DNA of 64,000 nt, from NCBI GenBank assembly GCA_029204225.1, contig MU832124.1, positions 1 to 64,000 on the forward strand. The letters run 5' to 3'. The translations under genes were made by a program, and so were the position numbers. The notes beneath the pieces were generated by a model, which did no database searches, was not told the DNA's origin, and saw nothing but the letters and a program-made list of their open reading frames with translations. Source of the DNA: Diphasiastrum complanatum. Taxonomy: Eukaryota; Streptophyta; Lycopodiopsida; Lycopodiales; Lycopodiaceae. This document shows, one piece after another, positions 35,131 to 46,669 of the stretch (the stretch's first letter is position 1; every line of letters begins with the position of its first letter).

Positions 35131-36206
35131 ACCAGAAATGAAGGAGTGACATTGATGATAAAGAAGTTAGGGCCCTCGAATAGGCTATTTGAGTGGATCG
35201 TATCCCTTCAAAAGTTCTCTTACAAATTGAAGAGTAAACCACCTAGGCTTTAAGGTTGAATGATTGCAATCTAGAAGTAGAGAGTAGTACTTGGAAAGTA
35301 GCGGTCTGTGGGCTAAGTGGAGTACATCCCTCCACCCATCCTCCTTGCTCCACAACCACCTATAAAATCAAATCGACTTTATAGAAAAGCCAACAACTCT
35401 TTAAAGTACACTGATCTAGATTTGAAAGTTTTAGCAGTGAAGTTGTTAAAAATTATAAGCTCAGCTTAAAGTTTGCAAAATCTTAAAGCTTAAAACACTT
35501 TCTAAGTTATAAAACTTACAAAAAACTTGTAACTCAAGCTTGAATAAGCTTGTAAGAAAATCATCAAATTAAGTCTTGAATAAAGGGAAGAGGGGAGTGG
35601 ATGCGTACTCCCATAGGCTGTACCAATAGCAAGTACCAGTCGGTGGGCTAAGTGGAGTACATCCCTCCACCACCCTTTTGCTCTTCTTGACCTCCCTTCA
35701 TCCTCCTTGCAACCACCTATAAAATCAAACCGACTTTATAGAAAAGCCAACAACACTCTAAAGTACATTGATCTAGATTTGAAAGCTTTAGCTAGGACTA
35801 TTACTTAGGTGAAGTATTGCAATCATGAAGATCAATTGCAAATTCAAGAATTGGCTTGCTAGACTTTATTATTATTATTTATGCATTAATTTACATACTA
35901 CATAAGCGTTAAGGCAAGGACCTCCTCTCCACAAAATTACATCGAGCAATTTTACATTTTAACAAGTATATCATATTGTCTTTTTCAATATATGGTATAA
36001 TGCAGTTTTATATGGTGGGACTTAGCAACTCTAACAAATAGGGTAGGGTAGGTCCACAAGGCCTAAGTGCACCTAGAAGGCTTTGGTGACCTCATCTTAC
36101 TATTAACCACACATATTGTTATGCCTTGAATTCAATTCATTGTGAACATGGTATTTGGTGGGTACACTTAATAGACCTTGACAATTACATCAACATGGTG
36201 AAAATG
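35131..36206. other. Non-coding stretch with a direct repeat
   Basis: 35301-35429 and 35639-35785 are imperfect direct copies sharing GGGCTAAGTGGAGTACATCC and AAAATCAAACCGACTTTATA-like sequence. A local duplication is likely. No gene is seen up to 36206. Confidence 0.7.
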
Positions 36207-36616
36207 TCCACATTTGTGCAATTAATATCTCGTGTTGAAAAAGCTTGAAAGTCATCTCCAATTTGTCAACATTAGACGAAGTCTAGCCATCAAAAAAGCC
36301 TTTTGAATTTTCAACGCTTCAGTGCCCACATGGCCCAGTAGAAATTCACCACAATAACCTAACTATAAACTCAGGTGGCCTTCTGAATCTCTCTCTCTAG
36401 ATATTGTCTCTCCTAGTTGTTACTTCTTGGAAGGCCCCTTTTGGAGTCCAAATTTGTGCAATTAATATCTCATGTTGAAAAAGATTGGAAGTCATCGCCA
36501 ATTTGTCAACATTAGACGAAGCCTAGCCATCAAAAAAGCGGCCTTCTGAATCTCTCTCTCTCTAGATATTGTTTGTCCTAGTTGTTACTTCTTGGAAGGC
36601 CCCTTTTGGAGTCCAG
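36207..36616 (+). repeat. Local duplication at the start of the D block
   Basis: 36207-36446 and 36447-36616 repeat the same order: TTTGTGCAATTAATATCTC, then CCAATTTGTCAACATTAGAC, then the TC-rich CTGAATCTCTCTC, then GGAAGGCCCCTTTTGGAGTCC. The first copy has about 70 extra bp in the middle. Confidence 0.85.
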
Positions 36617-37115
36617 ATTTCTTAGCATATTTACACTTTTGTGAAGTTACATCATCTTCATGATGATTTTCTTATTGTGGTATAACATCTAGAAGGGTGA
36701 TAGATCATAGGATAGAGTTTTTGTAGTCGAAATGTCTATTGGAAACCACATCACTTTAATGGCAAGTAAAATAGAGGAGTACCTTTGGATGGGCCTCATG
36801 AGAACATGAAAGTCAACATGGCTTCATTTGTCCCTCTAGAAAGTACAAAAAAGAATAGCATTAAAATATGTGTAGATTAAAAAGGTCAAGCAAACTTAAC
36901 CACATTTTAAAATATGCTCTTTCTAGGATGAATGACCTTGCACATAGCTTAACTAGAGATAAATAGTTCACTAAGATAGATATTAGAACAGTGTACTATC
37001 TTATGAAGATCAATTGAAAGAAGTACCAAAGATAGGTCTATAGACTCAATATGGCACTGCAAGCTTTTAATTTTATCATTTGTGTTAAGAAACATTGATT
37101 ATGGCAAGGTCACAT
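36427..37115 (+). repeat. D block, copy 2
   Basis: 689 bp matching 29463-30151. It ends at the CACAT that abuts the LTR of B copy 3. Here the sequence to its left is continuous with related repeats, so this looks like the original location. Confidence 0.9.
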
Positions 37116-37816
37116 TGTGAAAGTACTGTACTTTAGGACCATAAATGGATCTACAAAAGATCCACAAGAGTGATTGGATGCTTGCTTAACAATCTATCAA
37201 AAAACTAGACACAAAAAAGTTGATCTAGATTGGCAATTTGACAAACAACAAGCATTAACAATCAAAAGCATTGATAAACATTGAAATCCGAGCCCACACG
37301 TGTGTACTACAGGCTGTAGTACGGCCTTCAACCTGAGAAACAAGTAGAAATTGATTTGGTTTCATTTGGATCACAAAAACTCAATGTACATAGTGAACTA
37401 GCTTGAGATTGCCAATGAGCTCCAAAAATTTTCTATCTTCTCACTATGGAGAGAGGGAATACATAGCAAATTCGACTTCCTTCTTGAAGTTAGGTGGATT
37501 TCCAGCATGTAATAAGGAAGTTAACTCACTCTCCTTGACTTAAAATGAAACCCTAGTCTATCTCCTAGAGTTATGCTTGGTAGGTAGCTAGTTGGTCAAA
37601 TTTTCACCTTAAACTTAGGTGTAGGTCCTATAAAGTAGGGATGACCACCAAATAGACATGACCAACTCTCTTGACTTGACCTAACCTACATTAGGATGGG
37701 TTTCCCATGTGGCATCATGGCCTCACATGTGTGGAACCCACTTGTGTACACAATTTACACTATTCTACATGGTTTTTGATCAAGCTAGATTTGCCAATTT
37801 TTGGCAATTCTTCACA
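37116..37816 (-). repeat. 3' LTR of B copy 3
   Basis: 701 bp. It has G at 37316 and the GGAACCC and CAATTTACAC variants. It is followed by the polypurine tract complement CTCCTCCTC. CACACGTGTG lies at 37295-37304. Confidence 0.95.
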
Positions 37817-38026
37817 CTCCTCCTCAAATTTAGCTTGATCTATTTACAACTCTCTTGATAGATCAATGAAAGCTTTTAGAAGTGTCTAAAAAATCCAGCT
37901 ACAAAGAAGGAACTTTTGAGACTCCAATAGATAATGATGTCCATGAAGGATCTTTCACCACCTCTTAGAGGATCCCTTACAAGATGTTCCATAAATGTGT
38001 CTATATACATGTAGCACACTTCAAAA

Positions 38027-40207
38027 CTAAACATCATGCCAAGCCATGGATTCCAAGGCATTTTGTGCACTTGAAGATACATCAATGAAAATATTAAGTG
38101 CATAAATAATGTTGCCAAAGACAACTTGTCTTGCTTGATCCATATGATTGAGCCTAGATGGCTCCATCTTGATACTCAAGGTTCTTCTTGGAGTCCTCGG
38201 GTCTTGAGCTTGCTCCTCCACTTGACTTGACTCCAAACCATCAATGAATTGAATAAGGTGTTGATCCAAAGGTGCTTCTTCAAGTTTACAAATCTTCCAC
38301 TCTTGAAAGATCACATTTCCACCATTGACAAATTCTTTGGCTGAAAACAAGTACATTCGACAATCTCTACTTGAAGAGCAAAACACTACCATTATTCCTA
38401 TCATTGAAATAGGATAATCTTTGGTCCTTACATTTGAATGATCATGTTCAAAGCATGTGGACCCAAATATTTCCAATACAAATGATGTTTCATCTTTTAT
38501 GACACTATTCAAACTATTACAAAAATAGTTATCCAATGAAATTGCTTTATCAACAACAAATGTAGATTTCAAAGCATCCCATTTCATTGTCTTGTCATAC
38601 AAAGTAATAAACACCATGAATCTTAAAGGTAAGAAACAAGTCACTTCATGTTTACTAATACTTTCCAAAAAGTATTCAAAGATAGTAGACTCTCCAATGC
38701 TCACCACCCTTGCAAGATGCACACTTGAATGGACAATTTGCATGCAATTTGATGACTCGGACATTGTCATTGAGGACTCCCTTGGAACTCTCATGCTTTG
38801 AGGCTGATCCTCAAGATCTTCCTCCTTTTGATGCTCCTCCTCAATGCAAGCAAGATCACACTTTGCCAAGATCTCCTCTTGAGTGATCTCCTCCTTTGCC
38901 AAGCTCATTCTTTCAAAAGCAACACTAGCTTCCAACCTAAACAATCTTCCATGTTTAAATCCCTTCGTAATGCAAACATCATTCTTCAAGATGAAGCAAA
39001 CACCATGCTTAAAGTGGACATCCAAACCACTTTCTAAGAGTAAACCAACACTAAGCATATTCTTGGTGATTGATGGTACATAAAGGACATTTTCTAGGTC
39101 CATGCATTTTGAGGATTCTAGATACAAAGAGATGGTGCCAACATCATCTATCCTACACTCTTCATCATTTGCAGTAAAGACAAACTTTTTAGCATCATTG
39201 AAAGAGTGTAAGGTTGAGAAAAAGTCCTTTTCACAAGACATGTGGGAGCTAGCCCCACTGTCGATCCACCAATTGTCTCTTGAATTGCTATTGCTTGTTG
39301 GTGAGGATGTAGATGCCATCAAGAATACATCTACTTCATCCTCCTCCTCCTCCTTTGCAAGGTTTCCTTGTTTGTCCTCCTCCACTTGTGCTCTTAGCCT
39401 CTTGTAGCATTCAGATGCATAATGCCCCTTCTTTCCACAAAAGAAGCATTTTTGCTTTGACTTGTCCTTTGAGCTTGATGCATCATCCTCTTCTTTTGCC
39501 TCCTTTGGATGCTTCTTCTTTCCATTGGTCTTATTTTTTCCCTTGAATGAGAAATTGGATTTCTCATCACCATCCTGCAAAGACAAGGAACTCATTCTAG
39601 ATTTTGCATGGAGCATCCTACACTCTTCAGCCACTAATACACTATGAAGTTTTTCTATAGTTGGCAAAGTGTCTTGGATGGTAAAACTTTGGACCAAATT
39701 TGCAAAGTCATCTCCTAGACCATTAAGGACAATTTGTACAAGCTCTCCATCATGAATCTTCTCTCCAATGGAAGCCAACTCCCTATTTAGAGACTTGATT
39801 CTGAGTACATAATCCTGTGCACTCTCCTCACTTCTCCTCATGCTTTGCAAAATTTGATTTCTAAGCATAAGAACTCTAGAAGTGTTGCTAGACTCATAGA
39901 TTGATTTTAAAGACTCCCAAGCCTCTTTAGCATTAGTACAAGCTGATACTTCTCTCAACAAATCATTGCTCACATTCATCTTCACACAATGAAGTGCAAG
40001 CCTAGATCTCTTCTTGTATCTAGCTAACTCCTGTGCACCTAGAGGTTCATCTTCATCTTCAATCAAGAACTCATACAGGTCTTGGAGCACCAAGAGTGAC
40101 TCCATTCTAACCTTCCAAATAGCATAATTTGTAGAATTCAACCTCTCACTAGCTTCTAGAAGGTATGCTCCAGCAGATCCCATCTTACTAGTGACTTCTA
40201 CAAACAA
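38027..40207 (-). CDS. B copy 3 Gag-protease ORF, 726 codons
   Basis: Intact and the same length as copy 2, with knuckle CFFCGKKGHYASEC and protease WWIDSGASSHM. It differs from copies 1 and 2 in gag (NLVQSFTIQ for NLVLSFAIQ, WKVRMES for WKIRMES). It matches copy 2 but not copy 1 near the C-terminus (NIFIDVSSSAQNALE). Two independent-looking intact 726-codon frames suggest either recent origin or selection on Gag-protease. It lies in a segmental duplication, so the count of independent insertions is two rather than three. Confidence 0.88.
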   Translation of the reverse strand: MFVEVTSKMGSAGAYLLEASERLNSTNYAIWKVRMESLLVLQDLYEFLIEDEDEPLGAQELARYKKRSRLALHCVKMNVSNDLLREVSACTNAKEAWESLKSIYESSNTSRVLMLRNQILQSMRRSEESAQDYVLRIKSLNRELASIGEKIHDGELVQIVLNGLGDDFANLVQSFTIQDTLPTIEKLHSVLVAEECRMLHAKSRMSSLSLQDGDEKSNFSFKGKNKTNGKKKHPKEAKEEDDASSSKDKSKQKCFFCGKKGHYASECYKRLRAQVEEDKQGNLAKEEEEDEVDVFLMASTSSPTSNSNSRDNWWIDSGASSHMSCEKDFFSTLHSFNDAKKFVFTANDEECRIDDVGTISLYLESSKCMDLENVLYVPSITKNMLSVGLLLESGLDVHFKHGVCFILKNDVCITKGFKHGRLFRLEASVAFERMSLAKEEITQEEILAKCDLACIEEEHQKEEDLEDQPQSMRVPRESSMTMSESSNCMQIVHSSVHLARVVSIGESTIFEYFLESISKHEVTCFLPLRFMVFITLYDKTMKWDALKSTFVVDKAISLDNYFCNSLNSVIKDETSFVLEIFGSTCFEHDHSNVRTKDYPISMIGIMVVFCSSSRDCRMYLFSAKEFVNGGNVIFQEWKICKLEEAPLDQHLIQFIDGLESSQVEEQAQDPRTPRRTLSIKMEPSRLNHMDQARQVVFGNIIYALNIFIDVSSSAQNALESMAWHDV

Positions 40208-40989
40208 GAAATAGATTTGATTGACTTGAAACTCACAAAGGTCTCACACTTGCAGTGTTTCACTCAAATTTGATTTTTAATCCAACAAATGGACTTATAA
40301 TCACTGTTCTATCACTCCCTCACAAAGCTGGAATGAAGATAAGATGAAGTGAAAACTACTTTCAAACAAATCTTGCCAAGAAATGGATTTGATTGTCTCT
40401 AGAAACTCACTAAGGTCTCTCTCTTGTAGTTTTTCACTCAAATTAGATTTCTAATCCAACAAATGGACTTATAGTCTCAGTTCTAGCACTCCCTCACAAA
40501 GTTGGAATGAAGATAAGATGATGTGAAATCTACTTACAATCAAATCTTGCCAATTTTGGCTATTTTTGGACAAAAAAATGACTTAATCTCTTTCTTCCTT
40601 CTTGGTGTACTTTGAAGACCTGTTTTTAACCTTAATAGGACTTGAACTCAGCCTAGATTAATTAGATTCCATGAAACAAATTCAAATCTAATCAATGGCA
40701 AATGATCTTGGTAGATTATCCTAGGATCTCCACCAAAAATTACACCAACAGCTCACAAATTAAATTTTTTCTGGATCAAATGAATACCATGCATTAAATG
40801 TAGGTTCAGAGGTGCCCACACATGTGGACAGTACGGATTTGGACCCCTACCAAGTTTGGGATCAAATCTCCTCACCAAAATCAAGATTGTAGCTTGCCCT
40901 CTCAATACTAGCTTTTAGCACCAAAACTTGCTAAAAATGGATTTGCATTAGATCAATGGCTTATGCTCTTGTACTTGGCTTTGATACCA

Positions 40990-41461
40990 TGTGAAAGTAC
41001 TGTACTTTAGGACCATAAATGGATCTACAAAAGATCCACAAGAGTGATTGGATGCTTGCTTAACAGTCTATCAAAAAACTAGACACAAAAAAGTTGATCT
41101 AGATTGGCAATTTGACAAACAACAAGCATTAACAATCAAAAGCATTGATAAACATTGAAATACGAGCCCACACGTGTGTACTACAGGCTGTAGTACGGCC
41201 TTCAACCTGAGAAACAAGTAGAAATTGATTTGGTTTCATTTGGATCACAAAAACTCAATGTACATAGTGAACTAGCTTGATATTGCCAATGAGCTCCAAA
41301 AAATTTCTATCTTCTCACTATGGAGAGAGGGAATACATAGCAAATTCGACTTCCTTCTTGAAGTTAGGTGGATTTCCAGCATGTAATAAGGAAGTTAACT
41401 CACTCTCCTTGACTTAAAATGAAACCCTAGTCTATTTCCTAGAGTTATGCTTGGTAGGTAG
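40990..41461 (-). repeat. 5' LTR of B copy 3, left part
   Basis: It continues at 47328-47469 on the other side of element A. The break point is within GGTAGGTAG, and GGTAG is the duplicated target. Confidence 0.93.
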
Positions 41462-42114
41462 TGTGAAAAACTCAGATCCAAAAGATGCTAAAGTTTCATA
41501 AAGATCTTGGCCATGGAAGTTATGCACATCTAGATTGAAAAAATGATAGAAATTGTGATGTTAAGCATACTAAACATCAACTAAACATCAAAATCTGATC
41601 ATAAGCTTCCACAAACAGAAACTTGCTGTCCCTGTCCGTACTTCAGAGCCTACAACCTGCATTTCACACGTGTGAAGCCATAGCAACAAAGAAATCACAA
41701 TTCTAGTGGCTAGAATGCAAGATATGAACAAAAAAGTGAGAGAGAAGAAGATGGACCTTCAAAGAGCATAACATTCATTCAATAGAATGAAAATGAGATG
41801 TGTACATACTCGTGGAGATGGCTATTTATAGCAGCCATAGTGCCTCTTGGCCACTTGTCTTATGATAGGCTAAAATTGGGGTCCAATAGGATTCACCCAT
41901 ATACCTAGAAATTTGGTCAAATAGGAATGCACCAAATTATGAGCCAATAGAAGAGCTCCACACTCGACCTCCTCTAATTAATGTGACCTCAAAAGTAGTG
42001 TACACATACTTTGGGCCTCTACATACATGTATGAACCTATCTCTAACTTTTATTTGGCCATAGGCCTACAAAATCTCAAGTTAGGAAAATACTACTAGTT
42101 GACAATTTTTCACA
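41462..42114 (-). repeat. 3' LTR of element A
   Basis: 653 bp, TGTGAAAAAC to ATTTTTCACA on the plus strand. It carries CACACGTGTG at 41665-41674. Confidence 0.97.
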
Positions 42115-45100
42115 CTCCCTCTTCAACTAGTTTTAGCATAGATTTAGAAAGTACACCAAGACTTGTTCTATGCTTGAAAAATAAGTCCTTTCCCAATGCT
42201 TTGGTAAAGATATCAGCCACACATTCCTTTGATGGGACATGTTCAAGCTTGATCTCTTTTGCCAACACTTGTTCTCTCACAAAATGGTAAGCCACCTCGA
42301 TATGTTTGCTCCTTGCATGGAAAACCGGATTGCTTGCTAGACTTTGGGCTGAAAGGTTGTCACAAAAGATGATTGGACTCTCTGAAAAATCCAGCAAATG
42401 AAGCTCCATAATCATCCTCTTGATCCACACCATCTCCTTTGTGCATGATGTCAAAGCTTTGTACTCGGCCTCACTAGAAGAAAGTGATATAGTTGCTTGT
42501 TTCTTCGACATCCATGAGATAGCTCCATCACCTATGAAAATAGCATGTGCATTTATGGATTTTCTATCCATAAGGTCTCCTGCAAAATCTGAATCTGAAA
42601 AACCAAATAAGTTAGGTGATGAGCCTCTATAAACAATGCCAAAATCTTTTGTTCCCGAGATGTATCTCAAGATCCTCTTTCCTAGTTTCCAATGTTCTAT
42701 GCTAGGATCTTGCATGAATTGGCTTAATCTACCAACACAATAAGATAAATCAGGTCTTGTGATGGTTAGATATATAAGAGAACCTATTAGCTTCCTATAG
42801 AGAGTAATGTCCTCGAAGGATCTTTCATTACCTCTTATAGTTAGCTTTACATGTGATTCCATAGGTGTATCAATAGGATTTGCATCTACCATATGAAATC
42901 TATTGAGAATAGAAATAGCATACTTCTCTTGTGAAATAAAAGTGATTTGAGAAGTTCTAATTACTTCTATTCCTAAGATATAGCTCAAAAGACCAAGATC
43001 ATGCACTTCAAATTCCTTTTTTAGTGCTTTCTTGATATCTTCTATATCTTCCTTGTTCCCTCCACTTAAAATAATGTCATCCACATAAATTAGAAGGATT
43101 GTAACATCATTAGCACTAATTCTAAAGTAAAGTGAATGATCATACTCACTCATAGTGAAGTTTTGAGAAAGTAGAAAAGAGTTAAGCCTAGCATACCAAC
43201 TCCTTGGTGCTTGCTTAAGACCATACAAACTTTTTTGTAGAAAACACACATGATTAGGCTTGCTATGAGAAACATAGCTCTCGGGTTGCTCCATGTAGAC
43301 TTCCTCTTCAAGATCACCATTCAAGAAAGCATTAGAAATGTCTAATTGCCAAAGATCCCATCCATAAAGAGTTGCAAGGGAAATGATTACTCTTATGCTC
43401 ACCATCTTTGCCACGGGTGCAAAGGTTTCCTCATAGTCAATGCCATGCTCTTGAGCATAACCTTTAGCCACCAACCTTGCCTTCAACTTGTTGATAGATC
43501 CATCTTGATTTGTCTTTACCTTGAAGATCCATTTGCATCCAATTGCACTTTTGCCCTTTGGAAGCTCCACCAATCTCCATGTGTTGTTCTTCATAAGTGC
43601 TTCAAACTCAAGATCCATTGCTTGGATCCATTCCTCTTCTTGCCTTGCTTCATCTACACATGAAGGTACATCAAAAGAAGTTAGGAAAGCATAGTTGGAT
43701 CCATCCACCACTTGCTTACCTTTGCCATCATAAGTGAGCCTTGAGGGTTTCACTTTATGCCTTGGAGTTCTCCTTGGAATTTGACTTGAAGAGGCTTCTT
43801 CAACATCCACATCCAATGTGTCATCAACTCCATTGTCATCAAGCACATTAGTTGCAACAACACCATCATCACTTGAAACAACTTTTGGAATGTTACTTTC
43901 ATCAAAAATGACATCCCTACTTGTGAACACTTTCTTGATTGAAGGAACATAAATCCTATATGCTTTGCTTACTTCACTATAACCAACAAAAATGCCCTTT
44001 CTTGAAGATGGATCCTCCTTAGTTCTATCATCAAGAGTAATGTTGAAGTAGCAAATGCATCCAAAAGTTCTTAGAAACTTGACATTAGGCTTCGTACCAA
44101 ACAAAGCTTCAAAAGGGGTTTTTCCTTCCAATACAACACTTGGCCATCTATTGCATAGGAAATTTGCACACAACAAAGCATCACTCCAAAAAGGTTTAGG
44201 AAGATTAGCATTCAATCTCATTGCCTTTGCACTCTCACACAAGGTTCTATTCTTCCTCTCGGCCACTCCATTTTGTTGTGGTGTTCTTGGACATGTGTAC
44301 TCCCTCTTGATCCCATGCTCATCGCAAAAGGCTTTGAATTTGTTAGAAATGTATTCACCACCATTGTCGCTCCTCAAGCATTTGATTTTGGTTGTAAATT
44401 GAGTCTCAATAGCAACTTTGAACTTGACAAACACATCAAACACCTCATCCTTGCTCTTTAGTAGATAAACCCAACAAAATCTACTAAAATCATCAATGAA
44501 AGTTACATACATCTTAGCACCTCCATTGCTAATTGTAGTAACACCATGAATATCCGAATGCAAGAGAGAAAAAGGCATCTTAGATCTAGATATAGATCTA
44601 GTATATGGCAATCTATGTGATTTAGACAAAGCACATTCTTCACAAACATGATTCAAGCAAGTAAGAGACTTGGGAAGTCCCCTTACTACCTCCTTTTTGG
44701 CTATTACCTCCAAGGCCTTGTAGTTGAGATGTCCCATCCTTTTATGCCATACCTCTTGAATTGACATTTGTTCATTTGCCATGCATCCAACTTGGTTAGC
44801 AACAACACATGCATCAAGCTTGAACAATTTCCCTTGCCTTTTCCCTTTTGCAATGATACTACACCCCTTTTTGATCAAGCAAGCATCACCATCAAACTCA
44901 ACTTTGAATCCTTTGTCAAGCATTTGGCTTACACTAAGTAAGTTCTTGGTAATGGATGGAATGAGCAAAACATCTTTCAATTCTATATTCCTATTTGTAG
45001 AAAGTGAAATAGGAATTGTGCCAATCCCCTTGATTGCACACTCACCATCATTTGCGGTATAGATTACCTTCCTATCACCATCAAATGCCATTAAAGATGA

Positions 45101-46060
45101 AAAATACTCTTTATGATATGTCATATGAGAAGTGGCTCCACTATCAATCCACCAAGGATCAATGTCTCCATGATTAGCCAACAAGCAAGATGACATAACA
45201 AAAGCATCATTTGAAAGAAGCTCATCCCCACCCTCATCAATAGTTAGATTGGTTTGCTTTTCCCCTTGATCCCTCTTTTTCTTAAAACAATCACTAGCAA
45301 AATGCCCTTTGACTCCACAATAGAAACATTTTAGCTTAGATCTATCCTTCTTTTTGCCAAAAGTAGAGTGCTCACCTTGGTCTTGCCCTTTAGACCAATT
45401 GCTTTTACCTTTGCCCTTGAACTTGCCTTTAGAGAACATTGCCTCCTCTTCTCCTCCTTGAGATGTAGAAGATGCTCCCACTCTTGTTTGCAACCTGAAT
45501 TCTTCAGCCAACAAGACCTCTTGCAAGTCTCCAACACTTGGTAAACATTTTTGGATAGCATAACTTTGAACAAGATTAGCATGATCATCCAACAAGCCAT
45601 TGAGAATCACTTGAACAAGCTCCTCATTATTTATGCCATCATTAATGCATGCTAACTCATCATTCAATGCTTTAACTCTCAAAACAAAAGCATGTCCATT
45701 CTCACTCTTCTTTTGCATACAAGAAAAGATTTGCCTTCTTAAAGTCAACACTCTAGAAGTAGACTTGGATTCATAAACCTTCTTCAAGGCTTCCCAAGCT
45801 TCACTAGATGATGTGCACTTACCAACCTCTTTGATAAGCTCATTTGTCACATTCATCTTGATCATGTGAAGGGCTTTCTTTGCCCTCTTGTCATACCTCA
45901 ATTGTTCTTGAGGTGCCAAAGGTCTCTCCTCCACACCTACAACAATATCCATCAACTCATTCATCTCAAGCAAAGACTCCATCCTTACTTTCCAAGTAGA
46001 ATAGTTGAGGGAGGTAAGCCTATCATTGCTTTCCAACATGTAGCCTCCATTTGTAGCCAT
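42110..46060 (-). CDS. Complete Copia gag-pol polyprotein, 1316 residues
   Basis: It encodes every retrotransposition function in one frame. Gag spans residues 1-240, with the zinc knuckle CFYCGVKGHFASDC at 245-258. The protease is around WWIDSGATS (Asp306). The integrase zinc site is His439, His444, Cys473 and Cys476. The integrase core has D503, D565 and E601, with 35 residues between the last two. RT spans about 825-1065, with YVDD at 992-995. RNase H spans about 1150-1290, with candidate catalytic residues D1156, E1197 or E1199, and D1234. Its end is CVADIFTKAL. The start MATNGGYMLESNDRL fits the family. The final codons read through the polypurine tract, and the stop TGA is formed by the first LTR bases. 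No frame break is present. Confidence 0.96.
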   Translation of the reverse strand: MATNGGYMLESNDRLTSLNYSTWKVRMESLLEMNELMDIVVGVEERPLAPQEQLRYDKRAKKALHMIKMNVTNELIKEVGKCTSSSEAWEALKKVYESKSTSRVLTLRRQIFSCMQKKSENGHAFVLRVKALNDELACINDGINNEELVQVILNGLLDDHANLVQSYAIQKCLPSVGDLQEVLLAEEFRLQTRVGASSTSQGGEEEAMFSKGKFKGKGKSNWSKGQDQGEHSTFGKKKDRSKLKCFYCGVKGHFASDCFKKKRDQGEKQTNLTIDEGGDELLSNDAFVMSSCLLANHGDIDPWWIDSGATSHMTYHKEYFSSLMAFDGDRKVIYTANDGECAIKGIGTIPISLSTNRNIELKDVLLIPSITKNLLSVSQMLDKGFKVEFDGDACLIKKGCSIIAKGKRQGKLFKLDACVVANQVGCMANEQMSIQEVWHKRMGHLNYKALEVIAKKEVVRGLPKSLTCLNHVCEECALSKSHRLPYTRSISRSKMPFSLLHSDIHGVTTISNGGAKMYVTFIDDFSRFCWVYLLKSKDEVFDVFVKFKVAIETQFTTKIKCLRSDNGGEYISNKFKAFCDEHGIKREYTCPRTPQQNGVAERKNRTLCESAKAMRLNANLPKPFWSDALLCANFLCNRWPSVVLEGKTPFEALFGTKPNVKFLRTFGCICYFNITLDDRTKEDPSSRKGIFVGYSEVSKAYRIYVPSIKKVFTSRDVIFDESNIPKVVSSDDGVVATNVLDDNGVDDTLDVDVEEASSSQIPRRTPRHKVKPSRLTYDGKGKQVVDGSNYAFLTSFDVPSCVDEARQEEEWIQAMDLEFEALMKNNTWRLVELPKGKSAIGCKWIFKVKTNQDGSINKLKARLVAKGYAQEHGIDYEETFAPVAKMVSIRVIISLATLYGWDLWQLDISNAFLNGDLEEEVYMEQPESYVSHSKPNHVCFLQKSLYGLKQAPRSWYARLNSFLLSQNFTMSEYDHSLYFRISANDVTILLIYVDDIILSGGNKEDIEDIKKALKKEFEVHDLGLLSYILGIEVIRTSQITFISQEKYAISILNRFHMVDANPIDTPMESHVKLTIRGNERSFEDITLYRKLIGSLIYLTITRPDLSYCVGRLSQFMQDPSIEHWKLGKRILRYISGTKDFGIVYRGSSPNLFGFSDSDFAGDLMDRKSINAHAIFIGDGAISWMSKKQATISLSSSEAEYKALTSCTKEMVWIKRMIMELHLLDFSESPIIFCDNLSAQSLASNPVFHARSKHIEVAYHFVREQVLAKEIKLEHVPSKECVADIFTKALGKDLFFKHRTSLGVLSKSMLKLVEEGV
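42115..42124 (-). other. Polypurine tract of element A
   Basis: Minus-strand GAAGAGGGAG abuts the 3' LTR. It primes plus-strand synthesis and also encodes the last residues LVEEGV of the polyprotein. Confidence 0.85.
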
Positions 46061-46657
46061 GTTGCAATGATTGATCTCTGATCTTTGACCTGTTCCAATG
46101 CACTAAGCACTCTCTTGAATCAACAAATGAAACACAAGAAGAAATCACAAAGATTTGGAACCTAAAACCTTACTTTTTCTCTCTTTTCCTCACTTTTTCC
46201 TTAATTTTAGCCACTAGTTTTATGATTTCTTGATCAAACCAAGACCAAACCTCAATATACTTGCTTTTCCCTCACTCCTAAGATTGAAATACACTCTTGA
46301 ATCATTCAGCAAACTGAAAATCAGAGGGTTACATCAATTTTGAAGTTTTTGACATGAAGAAGCAAGAAATTGAATCAAAAAACTATATGCTAGAATGGAA
46401 AACTAATAGGATCTTGTTGGATCTTGCATCTCCCTCTTTCCAAAACAATTTTTGTCTCCTTATTCTGATAAGTAGAGAGGGAATTCGTCCTACTTCAATT
46501 GAAATGCATACAAATGATGTTTTGATCACAAAGATCCAATTTCTACACATAAATCAACAAGATTTTTAGCTAGAAACTTGATTGGAATGCTACAAAAGCA
46601 AACTCGCCCACAAATCTCTTCTAAATCTGGCAAAACCTGCACATTTGGCCGCCTAAT

Positions 46658-46669
46658 GCTCTGATACCA
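46658..46669 (-). other. Primer-binding site of element A
   Basis: TGGTATCAGAGC on the minus strand lies immediately inside the 5' LTR and is complementary to initiator tRNA-Met. Confidence 0.92.

Noticed and set aside
25782-41461. Three independent insertions of the B family
   Set aside because: TSDs and variants show only two insertion events. Copy 2 is a recombination product.
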